The notes beneath the pieces are model-generated. The model worked only from the letters and a program-made list of their open reading frames with translations. It was not told the origin of the DNA and did no database searches. Below are positions 13,071-24,195 of a DNA stretch of 64,000 bases, piece after piece (the first letter of the stretch is position 1; the number at the start of each line of letters is the position of its first letter). Source of the stretch: Chamaea fasciata (Eukaryota > Chordata > Aves > Passeriformes > Sylviidae); the NCBI GenBank assembly GCA_029207755.1, contig JARCOQ010000016.1, positions 11,499,307-11,563,306 on the forward strand, in the 5' to 3' direction. The translations under genes and the position numbers were made by a program.

Positions 13071-16000
13071 AGTCTGCTTTAATGGCTGCTGGGAGCTGGG
13101 GATCTCTCTGTCAGACACTTACCAAGGCTTGCTTTCTGGGTAATAGAGGCTATTTATGGGGCTTTTCATGACCTTTCTTCTTGGTACTACCAACAGAGGA
13201 ATACTGGAGGCATCTCTTTTGCATCCACATATCTGCTTGCTCACGGATTATTGTCTCGATTGTTTTCTTCATTTTGAAGAAAAATGTTGCATGTAATTAA
13301 GAGGAGATAAGAGCAGAGTGCAGTGTGTTCTATCACACATCTCCCCAGTCCCTGCAGTCATTACACACACTAACGTACATTACACTGTGGAGACAGATAG
13401 ATTGGAACTGAGCTTGTGCCTTTATCGCCCCGTGCAGCACAAAGACTGGCACACATTCTGGAAGGCTCTTCTTCAGTAAGAAAAGTTCTGCCTGGCTTTT
13501 AATAGTCCAAGACAGCTGTTCTTTTAAAAGGAAAAAGGGCTCCACCCTGTAATTGTTTACCCAAATCTCAGTGTCTTCCCAAGTTAAATTGAAAGCCTAT
13601 TTACTTTAAGTAATCCATCTAATTTTGCTTTGTGAAGATCAGACATATTCTGATTCAGAACTGAGTCCCAGAAATCCCCTCCACAGAAACACTTGGTCCT
13701 GAAAACTCCTTGTCTTAGCTTTAAACACAACCACTTTGGGTGCAACAGAAGAAGAAGAAGAACAACAACAACAAATATGCTCATTTTGGGGATTTCTAAC
13801 CCAATAGCAGTAAACCTCTAAAGAGCCCCATCCATCAGCTAGATAGACACATGCTCTAGTGCCAGCTTCCAGACTCCCAAGGAGTCACATTCCTCCATGT
13901 CACACCAGCATCAGTCAGCTCAACTCTTAAACAGCATTTTCAGCATGATTTCCTTTTACAAAAAGGATTTGTACAATGATGTGCAGTGATTCACAAAGTT
14001 TGCTTTTGGTTTTCGAGTTTGAGAAGAAAACAGATTTGGTGTGTTCCACTCCAAATCCACTGGTAGCACACTTAAAGTAGAAAAACTTACACACTGCTAT
14101 CCTGTCACAATTGCTGTTAATTAATAGTCCTTTGTCTAATGACAGTAAATTTGGGCCCAAGTATTGAACATCTGAACTGGCCGCAGATGCCCAAGGCCAT
14201 GCTAGAAATGAGCCAGGGGTTCACCAAACATCAGAACCAAGCATTTAGATTTGGAAAAGGTGTTTTCGCATAATAGCACAACCAAAGGTTGGAAAAACAA
14301 GCTTCCAAAGCAGCACCAGGGAGTACAGCCTCCACTAAAGCAAAACCTGGTTATCTAAGCTATCAGAGTTGAACAGCACTGGAGGTAATTGCCACTATGT
14401 CCTACTGCCCAGGTTTCCCCTATGGTTCCAATTTGATACAAAAGCTGAGAGCTATATGAGGTTCTGAAAAATAAATAATTCAGAAGGTCATTAAGGTTGT
14501 ACAGTTCAGCATGCAAAACTTTGGAGGCACCAGGTAGCTGGTTCCTTTTCCAACCTGAGAGAGGCTGTTTGTGTATACATCTGTAATGAGAAAATAGTCT
14601 TGAATTTCAAGAAATAACTGATCACAGAATCCTATCAAGCGAGAAGGACTCCTCAAGCTGGAGTCTCAAAGACCTGGGTACACAGCACAGACTTCTACCT
14701 CTGGCTGTGATGAGACGTCTGGCAACAATAAGTAGACTGTTATCATCACAAGGGATCAAGTGCTCCAAGCAGGGAGGGTTTCACTGTCTCCCTGTGCTCT
14801 GGTTCAGTGCTTAACACCATGATTGTCTCTGCATTTGCTTCCTCCAGCTGCCAGGCTAAGTCCTGCGCAGTCCCTGCAGTCTGGCGATGCAGCAGGCTCA
14901 ACACAGATACTTTCTGGACTGAATCCAGAGAGCTTTTATTTTCAACATTAGAATAACCAGATGAGCATGGTTAGACTTAACACCACTGCAAGTGCTTGTC
15001 TGCGTATCCCTGCTCCTTCCTCTCCAGAGCCCTCTGCAAGTCAGTGCCAAGAGACTTCACCCCAGCTAAAGATGCCACTGCCATTTGCTTGCAGAGTGTT
15101 GGTCAGCTGTATCAGAGGTGTAAAAGCCAAATTATAAATAGGTTAGACATTTCTAAAGTAACTTTAAATTTTGTTTTTCTCTCTCTGTATAAATAAAATA
15201 TCAACTGCTGATTTATACGGTATGACACTCCTGGCTCCCAGTTTAAGACCCAGAGCAAACCCTGGCAATCACATGCAGCTCAGGGCCACCTGGAAACCTG
15301 GCAAGTGCACATCTCAGCCCCTGGGCAGTGCTGATAAACCACAGTGCTCACTCCCACCACAGGAACTGCAGGCTGGGGTAAAGAAGGAATAGTTCTGGCC
15401 CTATGGATACCTGTGAGGCTGACAGAGAGCAGATGTGGATGACTGTGGTCTCCTTGAGCTGCCCTTCCAAATTAAACAGATGTTGGATGGCCACGGCCCT
15501 GCACAGCCCCCAGAGGAGAAGGGCAGGAGCTCCCTGGGTTCCTGGGACTCTCCCAAAGCACAGACACACAGTACTGTCAGGTCGAGGATTTTTGGACACT
15601 TGGATTGTCAAGTGGAAGAAGACTGATCTCTGATGTTAGAGCAAATCTCCCTGCCAATTTTTAAACAAAGAGAAGACAAACCTTTCCAATTAAAGCATTT
15701 AAATATTTTGTTTATCATGAGGAAAAGCTAATCTCCTCCTTTCCTCGGATTTCTATACTCTTGGATGCAGATGAACTATTTTTCCTGAAAGTTCTCTAAA
15801 ATATTTAGCCTGAAGGAAATATTTGCATAAAAACTTTTAGTTTGAATAATTAAAACCTGGCAAATGAAAATGCCAAATGCTGGACTACCTTAAGAGTAAG
15901 CAGTGTTACCAACTCCATCTGCAATAGACACTTGCATAACATTTTATGAAACCCTTTAGGGCAGGAAAAATTGCACTTCTCTGCTGACATAATAATAATT

Positions 16001-16200
16001 TTGTATATGAAAGTGCTACAAATCTTCTAAGTTAGAGATGTCATTGGTAAAAAGCAAACAAGGACCAGAAAAGATCACAGCTCTACTTTCCAAACATCAT
16101 GATACAGCTGCTGCACAAAATCTGTGTGCGAAATGCCTCTGAGAAAAGCAGAAGAGCAGCCTGGTTTTCAGACAGCAATCTACAAAATAGAGACACTCTT
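13071..16200. other. Single-copy sequence without a gene
   Basis: No exon, RNA gene or recognisable transposon. The only array is the (GAA)5(CAA)4 microsatellite. Frames at 15348-15633 overlap on both strands in a locally GC-richer patch and are judged to be chance. Confidence 0.55.
13748..13774 (+). repeat. Compound trinucleotide microsatellite (GAA)5(CAA)4
   Basis: Five GAA units (13748-13762) followed directly by four CAA units (13763-13774). On the minus strand it is read as a leucine/valine run in a chance open frame, which explains that frame's odd composition. Confidence 0.9.
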
Positions 16201-16213
16201 TTTTGCTTTTGTT

Positions 16214-16280
16214 AAAAAAAAAAAAAAAGAAAACAATTTTGAATGGAAAGTCTTTAAGTTAAAGACTTTTTTTTTTTTTT
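16214..16280. repeat. A15 and T14 runs flanking a perfect 11-bp inverted repeat
   Basis: A15 at 16214-16228 and T14 at 16267-16280 bracket a perfect palindrome: AAAGTCTTTAA at 16247-16257, a single G, and TTAAAGACTTT at 16259-16269. The T run overlaps the right arm. The whole could fold into a long hairpin if extruded. No transposon termini or target duplications are apparent. Confidence 0.75.
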
Positions 16281-16589
16281 AATTTGAGCACTGATTTTAT
16301 TAAATGTGGATGTGACCTGATTTCTAAGTGAACAATTAAATGTTATACGTATGAGATGGATCGGAATGGTACATTTACAGACAGCACTTAATACACCAGT
16401 GGATGTTACCAGAGTGTTACCATGGATTGCCTAGGTTTATTATTAAAGAACTCTGAGCCACTGACTAATCATTTATTGGGTTACATAGGAATAAAAAACT
16501 TATAGGCAATGGATAAAGGTATTCTATCACCAGCAACCAAACATTTGATGGACAAAACGAGTCAAAAAAAACCCCTCCACGAAACAACC

Positions 16590-16605
16590 AAAAAAAAAAA
16601 AAAAA
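16590..16605 (+). repeat. Poly(A) tract, A16
   Basis: Run of 16 A preceded by short A/C words. It may be a retroposon tail, but no body is recognisable. Confidence 0.8.
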
Positions 16606-16679
16606 GGAGCTGTACAGGAAGCCAGGATAAAGGACAGGGTTTATAACCCAGGCCTCTCCCCAGAATTACAGGTTCTCTT

Positions 16680-16806
16680 TAAAGATGGGTTAGATAAATA
16701 TCTTTCATGAAAAGCTTAAATGTCTTGCTGATCCTGCCTTAGGATAGGGGAGGATTAGCCAACCCCCTTGAGGTTGCCTTTCATCAGAACTGTCTATAAT
16801 GCTATG
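16680..16806 (+). mobile_element. Old, degenerate CR1 LINE 3'-end fragment
   Basis: The order of words matches the CR1 3' region. An 'aagatgggttagataaata' part corresponds to the usual '...tggctggacaaatatt'. It is followed by 'gatcctgccttaggatagggg' like 'tcctgcctt.gggcaggggg', then an 'aacccccttgaggttgcctttcatc' part that parallels 'gacctctggaggtcccttcca', and a closing CTATAATGCTATG like the ATTCTATGATTCTATG tail. Divergence is high, so this is an old copy truncated at its 5' end, as CR1 copies usually are. Subfamily cannot be assigned by eye. Confidence 0.6.
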
Positions 16807-16916
16807 TTTGTAAAATGTTAGGGATTATCTTGGCAATAAGACTGTCTCCTGTTAGAACAAGACCTTAAAGAGACGAATTAATGACTCTGACTAATTGGAT
16901 AATACAGCAAAGGATG

Positions 16917-17170
16917 GGTCACGTGCTGTATCGAGGTCGAGCCCTGGTCCTGTTTGGGCTGAGCGAGCTGGCACAGCCCTGCACTACAGCTGGCTCTTGG
17001 CTGCACAGATTGAGGAGCTGTGGCCAGCACTGGTGTTTGGGAACTGGATCCTCCAAAGGTCATTCCCTAACATGATAAATGCTGCCGCGAGGACGGGCTC
17101 TGCCCGCTGCCTGCTGCGTGCAGCTCTGCTCGGAGATAAGCATGGCGAGCTCCTGCACGTGTGGGTTGGA
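16917..17170. promoter_or_regulatory. CpG-enriched patch with two CACGTG E-boxes
   Basis: By eye this roughly 250-bp segment contains about a dozen CpG, clearly above the surrounding sequence, where CpG is scarce. It contains the palindromic E-box CACGTG twice (16920-16925 and 17156-17161). The enriched composition fades by about 17560. It is shorter than a typical CpG-island promoter and no transcript structure is evident, so an orphan CpG patch or enhancer is an alternative. Open frames across it (101-149 codons on both strands) look like composition effects. Confidence 0.3.
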
Positions 17171-17248
17171 AATATCAGCTGGCTGTTTGATGTGCTGTGA
17201 CAGTGTGGGAGGTGACCTTTCCCCTTGCTTGCTCTTCTCATCATCTGC

Positions 17249-17698
17249 TCACTGATGGAGCAGCAGGCGAGTGCAGACTGAGAAGGAAGCAGCACTTGTG
17301 TGGTGTGGGAGCAGCTGGTGCAGCAGCGAGCTGTGCTGGAGGGTGCCTGGCTGCTCCCTCACTGCCCACTGACCACAGGGACTCCAGAGCAGCCACAGCA
17401 AGAGCTCTGTTCTGCTGTCATTCCCTAGGACAGGTGTGTGCTTTAAGCAGACCTGACCTGGCCTCAGTGAGAGCAGCAGCCAGGCTGCCCCCCAGGATAT
17501 TCCCCACGCCACACGGGGACAGGGCCGTGCCCATCTCAGGCTGCCTGTCACCAAGGGTACAATTAGCACCCAAATGACTGCAGGGCAGGCTCTCATGCGA
17601 CTCTCATCCTTTCTAAGCCTCAGTGCAAAACCCCTTTTTCTCTCAAGTCCCAGCTCAACCGGACTAAGCAGAGCCTGGCCTTGAGCATCCTTGAACAA
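17249..17698. other. GC-richer continuation with long chance frames, no gene
   Basis: A 149-codon minus-strand frame and a 126-codon plus-strand frame overlap here. Neither shows a domain, signal peptide or repeat that I recognise, and overlapping frames on opposite strands argue for reduced stop density rather than coding. Confidence 0.5.
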
Positions 17699-18480
17699 TT
17701 CAATATATTTCCCAGTTAGTCACAGACAACACCATGGCGCTTAACTCATCACCTCAAGGTCCTTTCCAGAGTGAGGCAGACTTTTTTTTCCCCAAAGATA
17801 TCCATTAACATTTGACAGACTGAGCCTTATAGCAAATGCTCCGGATGGACCTCAGCAGGTGATCAAAGGAGTCCTCTCTCCCACTGCAGGCTCTGCTGCC
17901 CTTACAAACACTTAGATAAGGACCCCAAATCTTTGCTTCTGTGCCATTATTTCTCCTGTTTTCCATAAACCAGGACCTCACTGGGGCTTTTTATTTCTTA
18001 CAGGCACTTGATTACATTTAGCCTTTTACTGGTTTAGTGAACTAATTTTCAATCTACTTAAAAATGAATTCCAAATGCAGGGTCCATAATTAAAAAGAAA
18101 CAGTTAATCCTTGGTGACAATCTGAGTCCAAAATTATGCTTCTAAATTATCTGGACAATCATTTAGGGGGAAAAAAAAAATCTCTTTCCCAAGTCTGATT
18201 ACATCAATGCTCTAAAGAAACATCTCTTCCTTAGGTCTGATTTCCCTGGTGGTTGTGATATAAACCCTGAACTTCTTAAATGTCACTTAATTTATATGAT
18301 TTTTCTGTTTACCCTTTTAAAATGACAAGTTGTTCTCTAGTATTTATGTCTGTTTGAAAATTAGATATCATGGGCAATCCAGTGCTGCAGTAGCATTTCT
18401 GTTAGCTTAAGCTTAGTAAGCACTTACCATAAAAAAAGAAAATAAAAATATGCCTACTCTTACTTTTTCAGTCTTTCCTT
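17699..18480. other. Single-copy sequence without a gene
   Basis: AT-rich, with a short A-run near 18171-18180. Nothing recognisable. Confidence 0.5.
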
Positions 18481-18860
18481 TTTTTGCTGCAACGTCCACC
18501 AATTTCAAACAAACTACTCAACTAACTTTTTACGGTTTGATTCTCAACAGGGCAAGAAATTTAAACTGGTTTCTACTTTGCCTTTGGTGAGAAATCGAAG
18601 GAGTTATGGGCCTGCTTTTAACTTTCCATTGTTGCCAAGGGTTAATTAATTTCACTCCAACATGTGGTCCCCGCTGAACTTTCCTCCTGTGGCATCACCT
18701 TGCGGCAGGCAGTGGCTTGCAAACATTATAATCTTTTCAGAAGACCTTTTGACAGTAATGAAATTAAATTGACCTGTGTTGCATCTGGTCTCTGAATTAA
18801 GACAGCAAGATTTGTAGGCATCAATTTGGACTGGAGAAGCATAGCCCAACTCCCCAGATC
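18480..18860. promoter_or_regulatory. Candidate conserved non-coding element
   Basis: Repeat-free stretch with GGTTAATTAATTTCA near 18640, CATTGTTG (SOX-like) near 18628 and mixed, non-low-complexity sequence on both sides. Looks enhancer-like; not tested. Confidence 0.25.
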
Positions 18861-21400
18861 ATGCTGAGTTTAAAACAATCTCCTTTTCCCATAATAATTT
18901 TACAGTCTTTCCAAAAGGCCATCCCTCTTAACACAGGAAAGGCAAAACAAGTTTATCATGCTAAACAGACATGTATGAATTACCTCTGTGTTTATAACCT
19001 GTGCTCGTAGTCATTTTATATCAGTGAAAAGAATATGAGTTAATCTTGAAATTAACCTATATGGCAAAATAGTTTTGGAGAATTATAGAGAATGCCCACA
19101 TTCTAGTTTGAGTCTGGGAAGATACATCAGCCAGGAAGAGAATTTATTACAATAAAATGTAAAAAAAAATCTTGTTATTCTTACCTAAGGAGATGAGTCT
19201 TGTGTTACTGCACTGTCTGTATGCCTCAAATAACTTCTGAGACTAAAAAAGTTTCTTTTCTCAGTTTATAGCATGGGGCAGATGTCTGGGATGGGCATTC
19301 CCAAAGATTTGGTAAAGAAAGGACTAAACTCAATATCAGAAAGATCACGGATGTGGTTCTTTCTCTGGTCAGTGATCACTGCTATCGAATCTCAGACTAA
19401 AAGAAAATAGGTTCTTCCCCATCTCTCCGTGCAATTTAAGTCTCAAACTAACAGAAATTCCCACCAGTGTCAACCACTTAATTCTACCTGATTACCTGCT
19501 ATATTAATATGATGATTTGCTCATTTGAACCCATTGATCTGTTGATTCAGTTTTAATTGCAACCTTGATTTGATCACTGTGTTGCTCCACTCTTAATTAC
19601 CTCAGAGATAGTACCTAAGATTGGCTCAGTTATATGCTGTTTTAATTTCATAGCTCCTTGCTTATTCTAAGTTTTCAGTCCTGAAATGGGACACCAGGTT
19701 GCAACACAGCTCATGAATGCAAAGGAAAACTATTTGCAAGCCAGTGGCGACACTCCAAATGAGCAGCCAAGTCATCCTCATAACTCTAGAAACCATTGGA
19801 AACCCCTTCTATTTAATATTTAAATAGGGAACGTAAAAGATCTGACTGAACCTGCCCTCTTTGGGAAAGTATTTGAAAATTAGATTCCCACTTTGGGATT
19901 CAAAGGTAATCCAAATTTTAGACAAAGATTTCTGAGTTTGAGCAGTAACCCCAAGATTGTTATTCCCTAAGAAATAATAAATAAATAAAATCACTTGTTA
20001 TAATTTTTGACTCATACTGAATCCTTACATTACCCTCCCTTAAGACAAAACTAAAATTTCTGCTGAAACACAGACAAAAAGGAAATGAAGCTTGATAGAG
20101 GACACATGTTGAATAAAAACCTTAAGGTCAGTTTTTGGGGGTTTTTTTGTGTAGATGCATACGAAGAGCCAAACCCCCCAAAGGGCCTTACAGGAGTCAG
20201 AATTAACTTTCATTGTCTCAAAGCCCAGGGCAGAAAGGAATTGAACCAAGGGTGAGAAAGGAAAGGTCAGAGATAAAGCGTTGCGTGAAATGTCACGCGC
20301 TACGCAGGAATGGCATGACGACGTCTTTGCCACTTTAGTGAAAAGGCATAAATGCTCGTTTTTCACCTGCTGAACACAAGGGCAAGGAGGATAAAGTAGT
20401 GGAAGATAAAGCAATAAGAACAAAGGGCCTCTGGGAGATCAAGATGCCATCCAGTGCGCTTTCTCTCCTGGCATATCTAAAAACCAGTCACTAGTACTAA
20501 GGTGAAACTTCAGTACTAAGTTGAGACTTGCCACCTTCCATGAGCACCAAGCTATTTTGAAAACCACCAAGGAAGACACTCTCACAAATTTTAAGACAAG
20601 AGCTTCAGCACAGTTGCTTTTTCGTGTAGCTGTGGGAGGTCCAGGCAACACACACCTTTAGTACTTCTGTGAATAATTCAGCGCCCTAGCCTGCTGGAAT
20701 ACCAAAGCAAGGGGAGCATCTGAGGCAGTATGCTGACATGTATGTATCAGTGTGGTGGAAAAATGGAACAGACCAATATTTATTTGCTTCACTGAAATTA
20801 ACTATGTGACTTTGCCTTGCTCATATCACCAGAATTTCCTAAATTTTCTATATTTTTGCCAGTAAACTTTTGTGGGATTTTTCATGTCTTGAGAATATCT
20901 GGTGGGGATTTCTCCTCTGCGCTAAAACAGAGTAATGGAACCTTGGGACCTGGGGTGAAACCAGGGTCCAGGGCCATTATTCAGGAGGTGAGGGTGAGAT
21001 CTGAGCTACCAGCAACTTGCACAGGGGCTTAACACAACATTTCTCAGCCTTCCTCAGTGGGAGCTGCTTTTGTCTGTTCCAAGACAGGCTGTGCTGCAGG
21101 AGGCTGAACTCTGCTCCCCCTGGGCAAGGCAGCACTGCTCCTGCTGGATCCTGCAGCACGGGGAGGTGCCCTGGGCTGCCCCCAGCTCTCAGAGCAGCCC
21201 CCACGCGCACTGGGGGTGCTCAGGCTCTTCAAAAGGCACAGAAACTGCCCCCGCATTTCCTCTGCCAGGTCTGTCTCTTGCTCTCTTTGTACCTGCCTGG
21301 CATAATGGGGTCTCCAGGCACTGCACTGCTAATAATAACTTCAAAGCACCTTTTTAAAGTTTAAGAGTTGAGCTTGAAAACAACTCCTACACATGACATC
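18861..21400. other. Single-copy sequence without a gene; GC-richer patch near its end
   Basis: A TTAATT/TTGAT-rich part at about 19480-19680 has enhancer-like texture. At about 21040-21260 base composition becomes GC-rich and four overlapping frames on both strands appear without any domain. No exon is called. Confidence 0.5.
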
Positions 21401-21589
21401 TTTTAAAGATAGCAGTCAGTGGACTAGAGAATATTGACAATTGCAGTACTAGGATAAGTAAACAAGTCTCTGTGGATTTGATAGCCCAATAAATATCCAT
21501 TATTGCTTGTTGCCAGGCTATGTGCCTGAAAATGAAAATGAGGATAGAACAGTTCTTAATGGCTGATAGCAAAAATAATCGAGTCTTAT

Positions 21590-22330
21590 CTAAATCAAAC
21601 TTTATTGGCCTGGATGAATTATTTTTGGCCTCCTGTAATCAAAGCTGAAAATTCACCTGTCAGGCACAGTATGGTAAAACTCATTAGAGCCTCACCATGT
21701 GCTGTTATGAAATTGCTCCATATGGCAGTGCATGATTGTTTATTTACTAGATTCAAATATAGGCAGGTTTCAGAAAGATAAAAAAATAAATTATTATTTT
21801 CAAATTCCTTCAAGGTAGAAGTGTATATGCTGAAGTTCCAGACTTCTGTAATGGAAATATTTTACTTGTAGAAGGAATTTTGCCTTGTGCTGCAGTGAAG
21901 CTATTGATCAGGCAATTGGCAATCCTCAAGTGTGAGGACTCATTAAAGCAAAGGTATATGAATCATTTTTTAATGACATCTCTTTGCTTTCAGCAGCTTA
22001 GCATGTGTCCTGGTTTCAATGGATGCACTGTAATTTAGGCAAGCTGTCTACAGGCTTCAGCCATTACTCTTACCATATGTTTTCTTCAAAAATTACCATG
22101 CACTGGGGCCTGCTCGCTGCAGTCGTGGAGTGAGGTGCACTCTCTCTGCTGTATCAGCACGTTAACATTACTTGAAAAAGCAAGAGTAATGTGCTTATAA
22201 AAAGAAATTCCCAATTAGCAAGTTTAGTGCATGTGTGTTAACTTGGATTAAATACATTCCAATTATGGGCAGCTCATTATTAAAACTACAGCCAGCTGTT
22301 TGCCAGAAATGTGAGATCTGGTAAACAAGT
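21590..22330. promoter_or_regulatory. Candidate conserved non-coding element (long)
   Basis: About 740 bp free of recognisable repeats, rich in TTTATT, TAATCA, ATTAAAG and CAATTATGG words, with complex sequence throughout. An imperfect hairpin lies at 22156-22195: CATTACTTG at 22166-22174 pairs with CAAG and TAATG at 22181-22191 with a 2-nt bulge, flanked by AGCA/TGCT. The role is inferred from texture only. Confidence 0.3.
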
Positions 22331-24155
22331 TTTTCCCTATTTCCCTGCAAAAGATCCCAGATTATTTTCCCTTCTCATTGGTTCCCAAACAAGTACAACA
22401 CTGAAGTACAAAAACTGCAGCTCTGCCACATCGTGTATACATTTCAAAGCAGAAAAATTCCAGGAAGTGTGGTGAGTTGGTTAAAACACAAGGAAAGTCA
22501 GATTTTAAAGGCCAGCAGAAGTTGCAGGCTTAGGCACAATTTGGGAAACAGGCTGTTAGCAGCTTCTCTAACTAGGAACACTGGGGAGAAAAAAAATTGT
22601 ACAGGAACAAGGAGGATTTAATTTTTCTATATTATTTGAAATACAGAATTGAATTGAATATATATATCCATATTTTTTGATGGCCTCAGGTTCAAGCGGC
22701 TCATGTGCATGTCTTGGCTTTATTGTGTTAACAGTTACACCTTTCAGGTGTCCCAGTTTCTGGGGCATTTCAGAGTGGGCTCAGATTACAGAGAAATGTG
22801 CATTTGTCTTATACCTAAAATATTAAATGTTTTAATAAGCAGACACAAAACCAAACAGATAAAAGCAAAGGACACAAGGTATGTTTTCTGTTACATCCTT
22901 AACTTCATTGTGTCTAAATATTTACTTTAAAATCATACCTAAAATATCTACTTAAAAATACAAGCCACAATTTCAACTTATCCAGTTATTTCAATGGAAA
23001 TTAGTTACTGAAGTAGGATTTAATGCTTCTGAGCTGCAAAATGTCCTTGGAAGTTTCAAAATATGACCATCGTAGGATGAGAGGATTTCTCTTCAGTGCC
23101 TTGTTTTTAGAAATACATTTTTTGGGAGAATGGTGTTGTGCCAGGAGGCCACCAGTAATATTGACTTTTGTACTGCTGTATTTACAGGAAAACAGGAATA
23201 CAGCTCTCAGAGAGCACCAGCGGTCTGAGGGGGGTGGAATCTGTTAAATTCGACTTTTGTCGAACAACAGAAGCAGAAAACCAAGGACCCTCTCTCAGTG
23301 TGGAGATGGAGGAGCTGGTGGCTGCAGGGAAATACCACAAACAGCAGCAAACAACACCTCCATTTGATGCCTGTGCTCACCCAAAGCCCAGCTAAACCCA
23401 TACTTTAGTTTCTGGAAAAAGGGTTTATTTCTCAGCCCTCTGCCTGCACAAACAGCCCAGCCAGGGCTGCGCCAAGCTGAGATGTGCCAGGAAACTGCTG
23501 CTGTCTGTTCACAGGCCTTTTAGGTCTGTGATATTTCAATTACACTTGTACAGTGCCAAAATCCAACAAAAGAAAGGGAGTAGATGCAATTAAAAAAAAA
23601 AATAAAATTTGCTCCTATAGCATATTTCATTAAGATACTGCTTTAAGCAGACTCAGGGACAGAGGACACACATGGCCAGCTCAGGTGGAGGTCTCAGTGT
23701 GGAGCTCAGGTGACCTGCAACCATCACACCAGTTCAGAAGTTCCAGAAAAAAAGCAGGAAGATTCTTCATTACTATTTAAACACAGAAAAAAAAAATACA
23801 ATTATATTCCTGTGTCCTACCCTTAGCATCCCATTGTTGCTCTGTGTGGCTTCGTTGTCCTGGAACTGAGAGTAGTATTGAAAGAGGAATTTAGCACATC
23901 AAAGCACATCAAAGAAACACATGGAAAGTGGATGGACAACTGTCCTGAAATTTTCGGACACAGATAAACATGGGAATTTTTAAATCGTACATGAGGAGGC
24001 ATGAGGAGGTCTGACAAAAATACTCTTATTTCCAGCAGTAGATGGGTTAAACAGCTTGTGGGTGACAGATGCAGAGTCTGTCCTGAATTATGGAATACCA
24101 GCTCCTTGTGTTACTTGAACAAAATTCCCACAGGCAACCAACAGTTTCCCAACTC

Positions 24156-24195
24156 AAAAAAAAAAAAAAACAACCCCAAAAAACAACAAAACCCC
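24156..24195 (+). repeat. A-rich / A-C-rich low-complexity tract
   Basis: A15 (24156-24170) followed by mixed runs of C and A. Confidence 0.85.

Noticed and set aside
14620..14660. CACAGAATCCTATCAAG resembling a reverse CR1 start
   Set aside because: Similarity ends after a few bases and the expected downstream CR1 words are absent.
17249..17698. 149-codon minus-strand open frame
   Set aside because: A long plus-strand frame overlaps it, composition explains both, and no domain or splice context is visible.
22156..22195. microRNA precursor
   Set aside because: The hairpin is about 40 nt with a bulged, interrupted stem, too short and imperfect for a pre-miRNA call.
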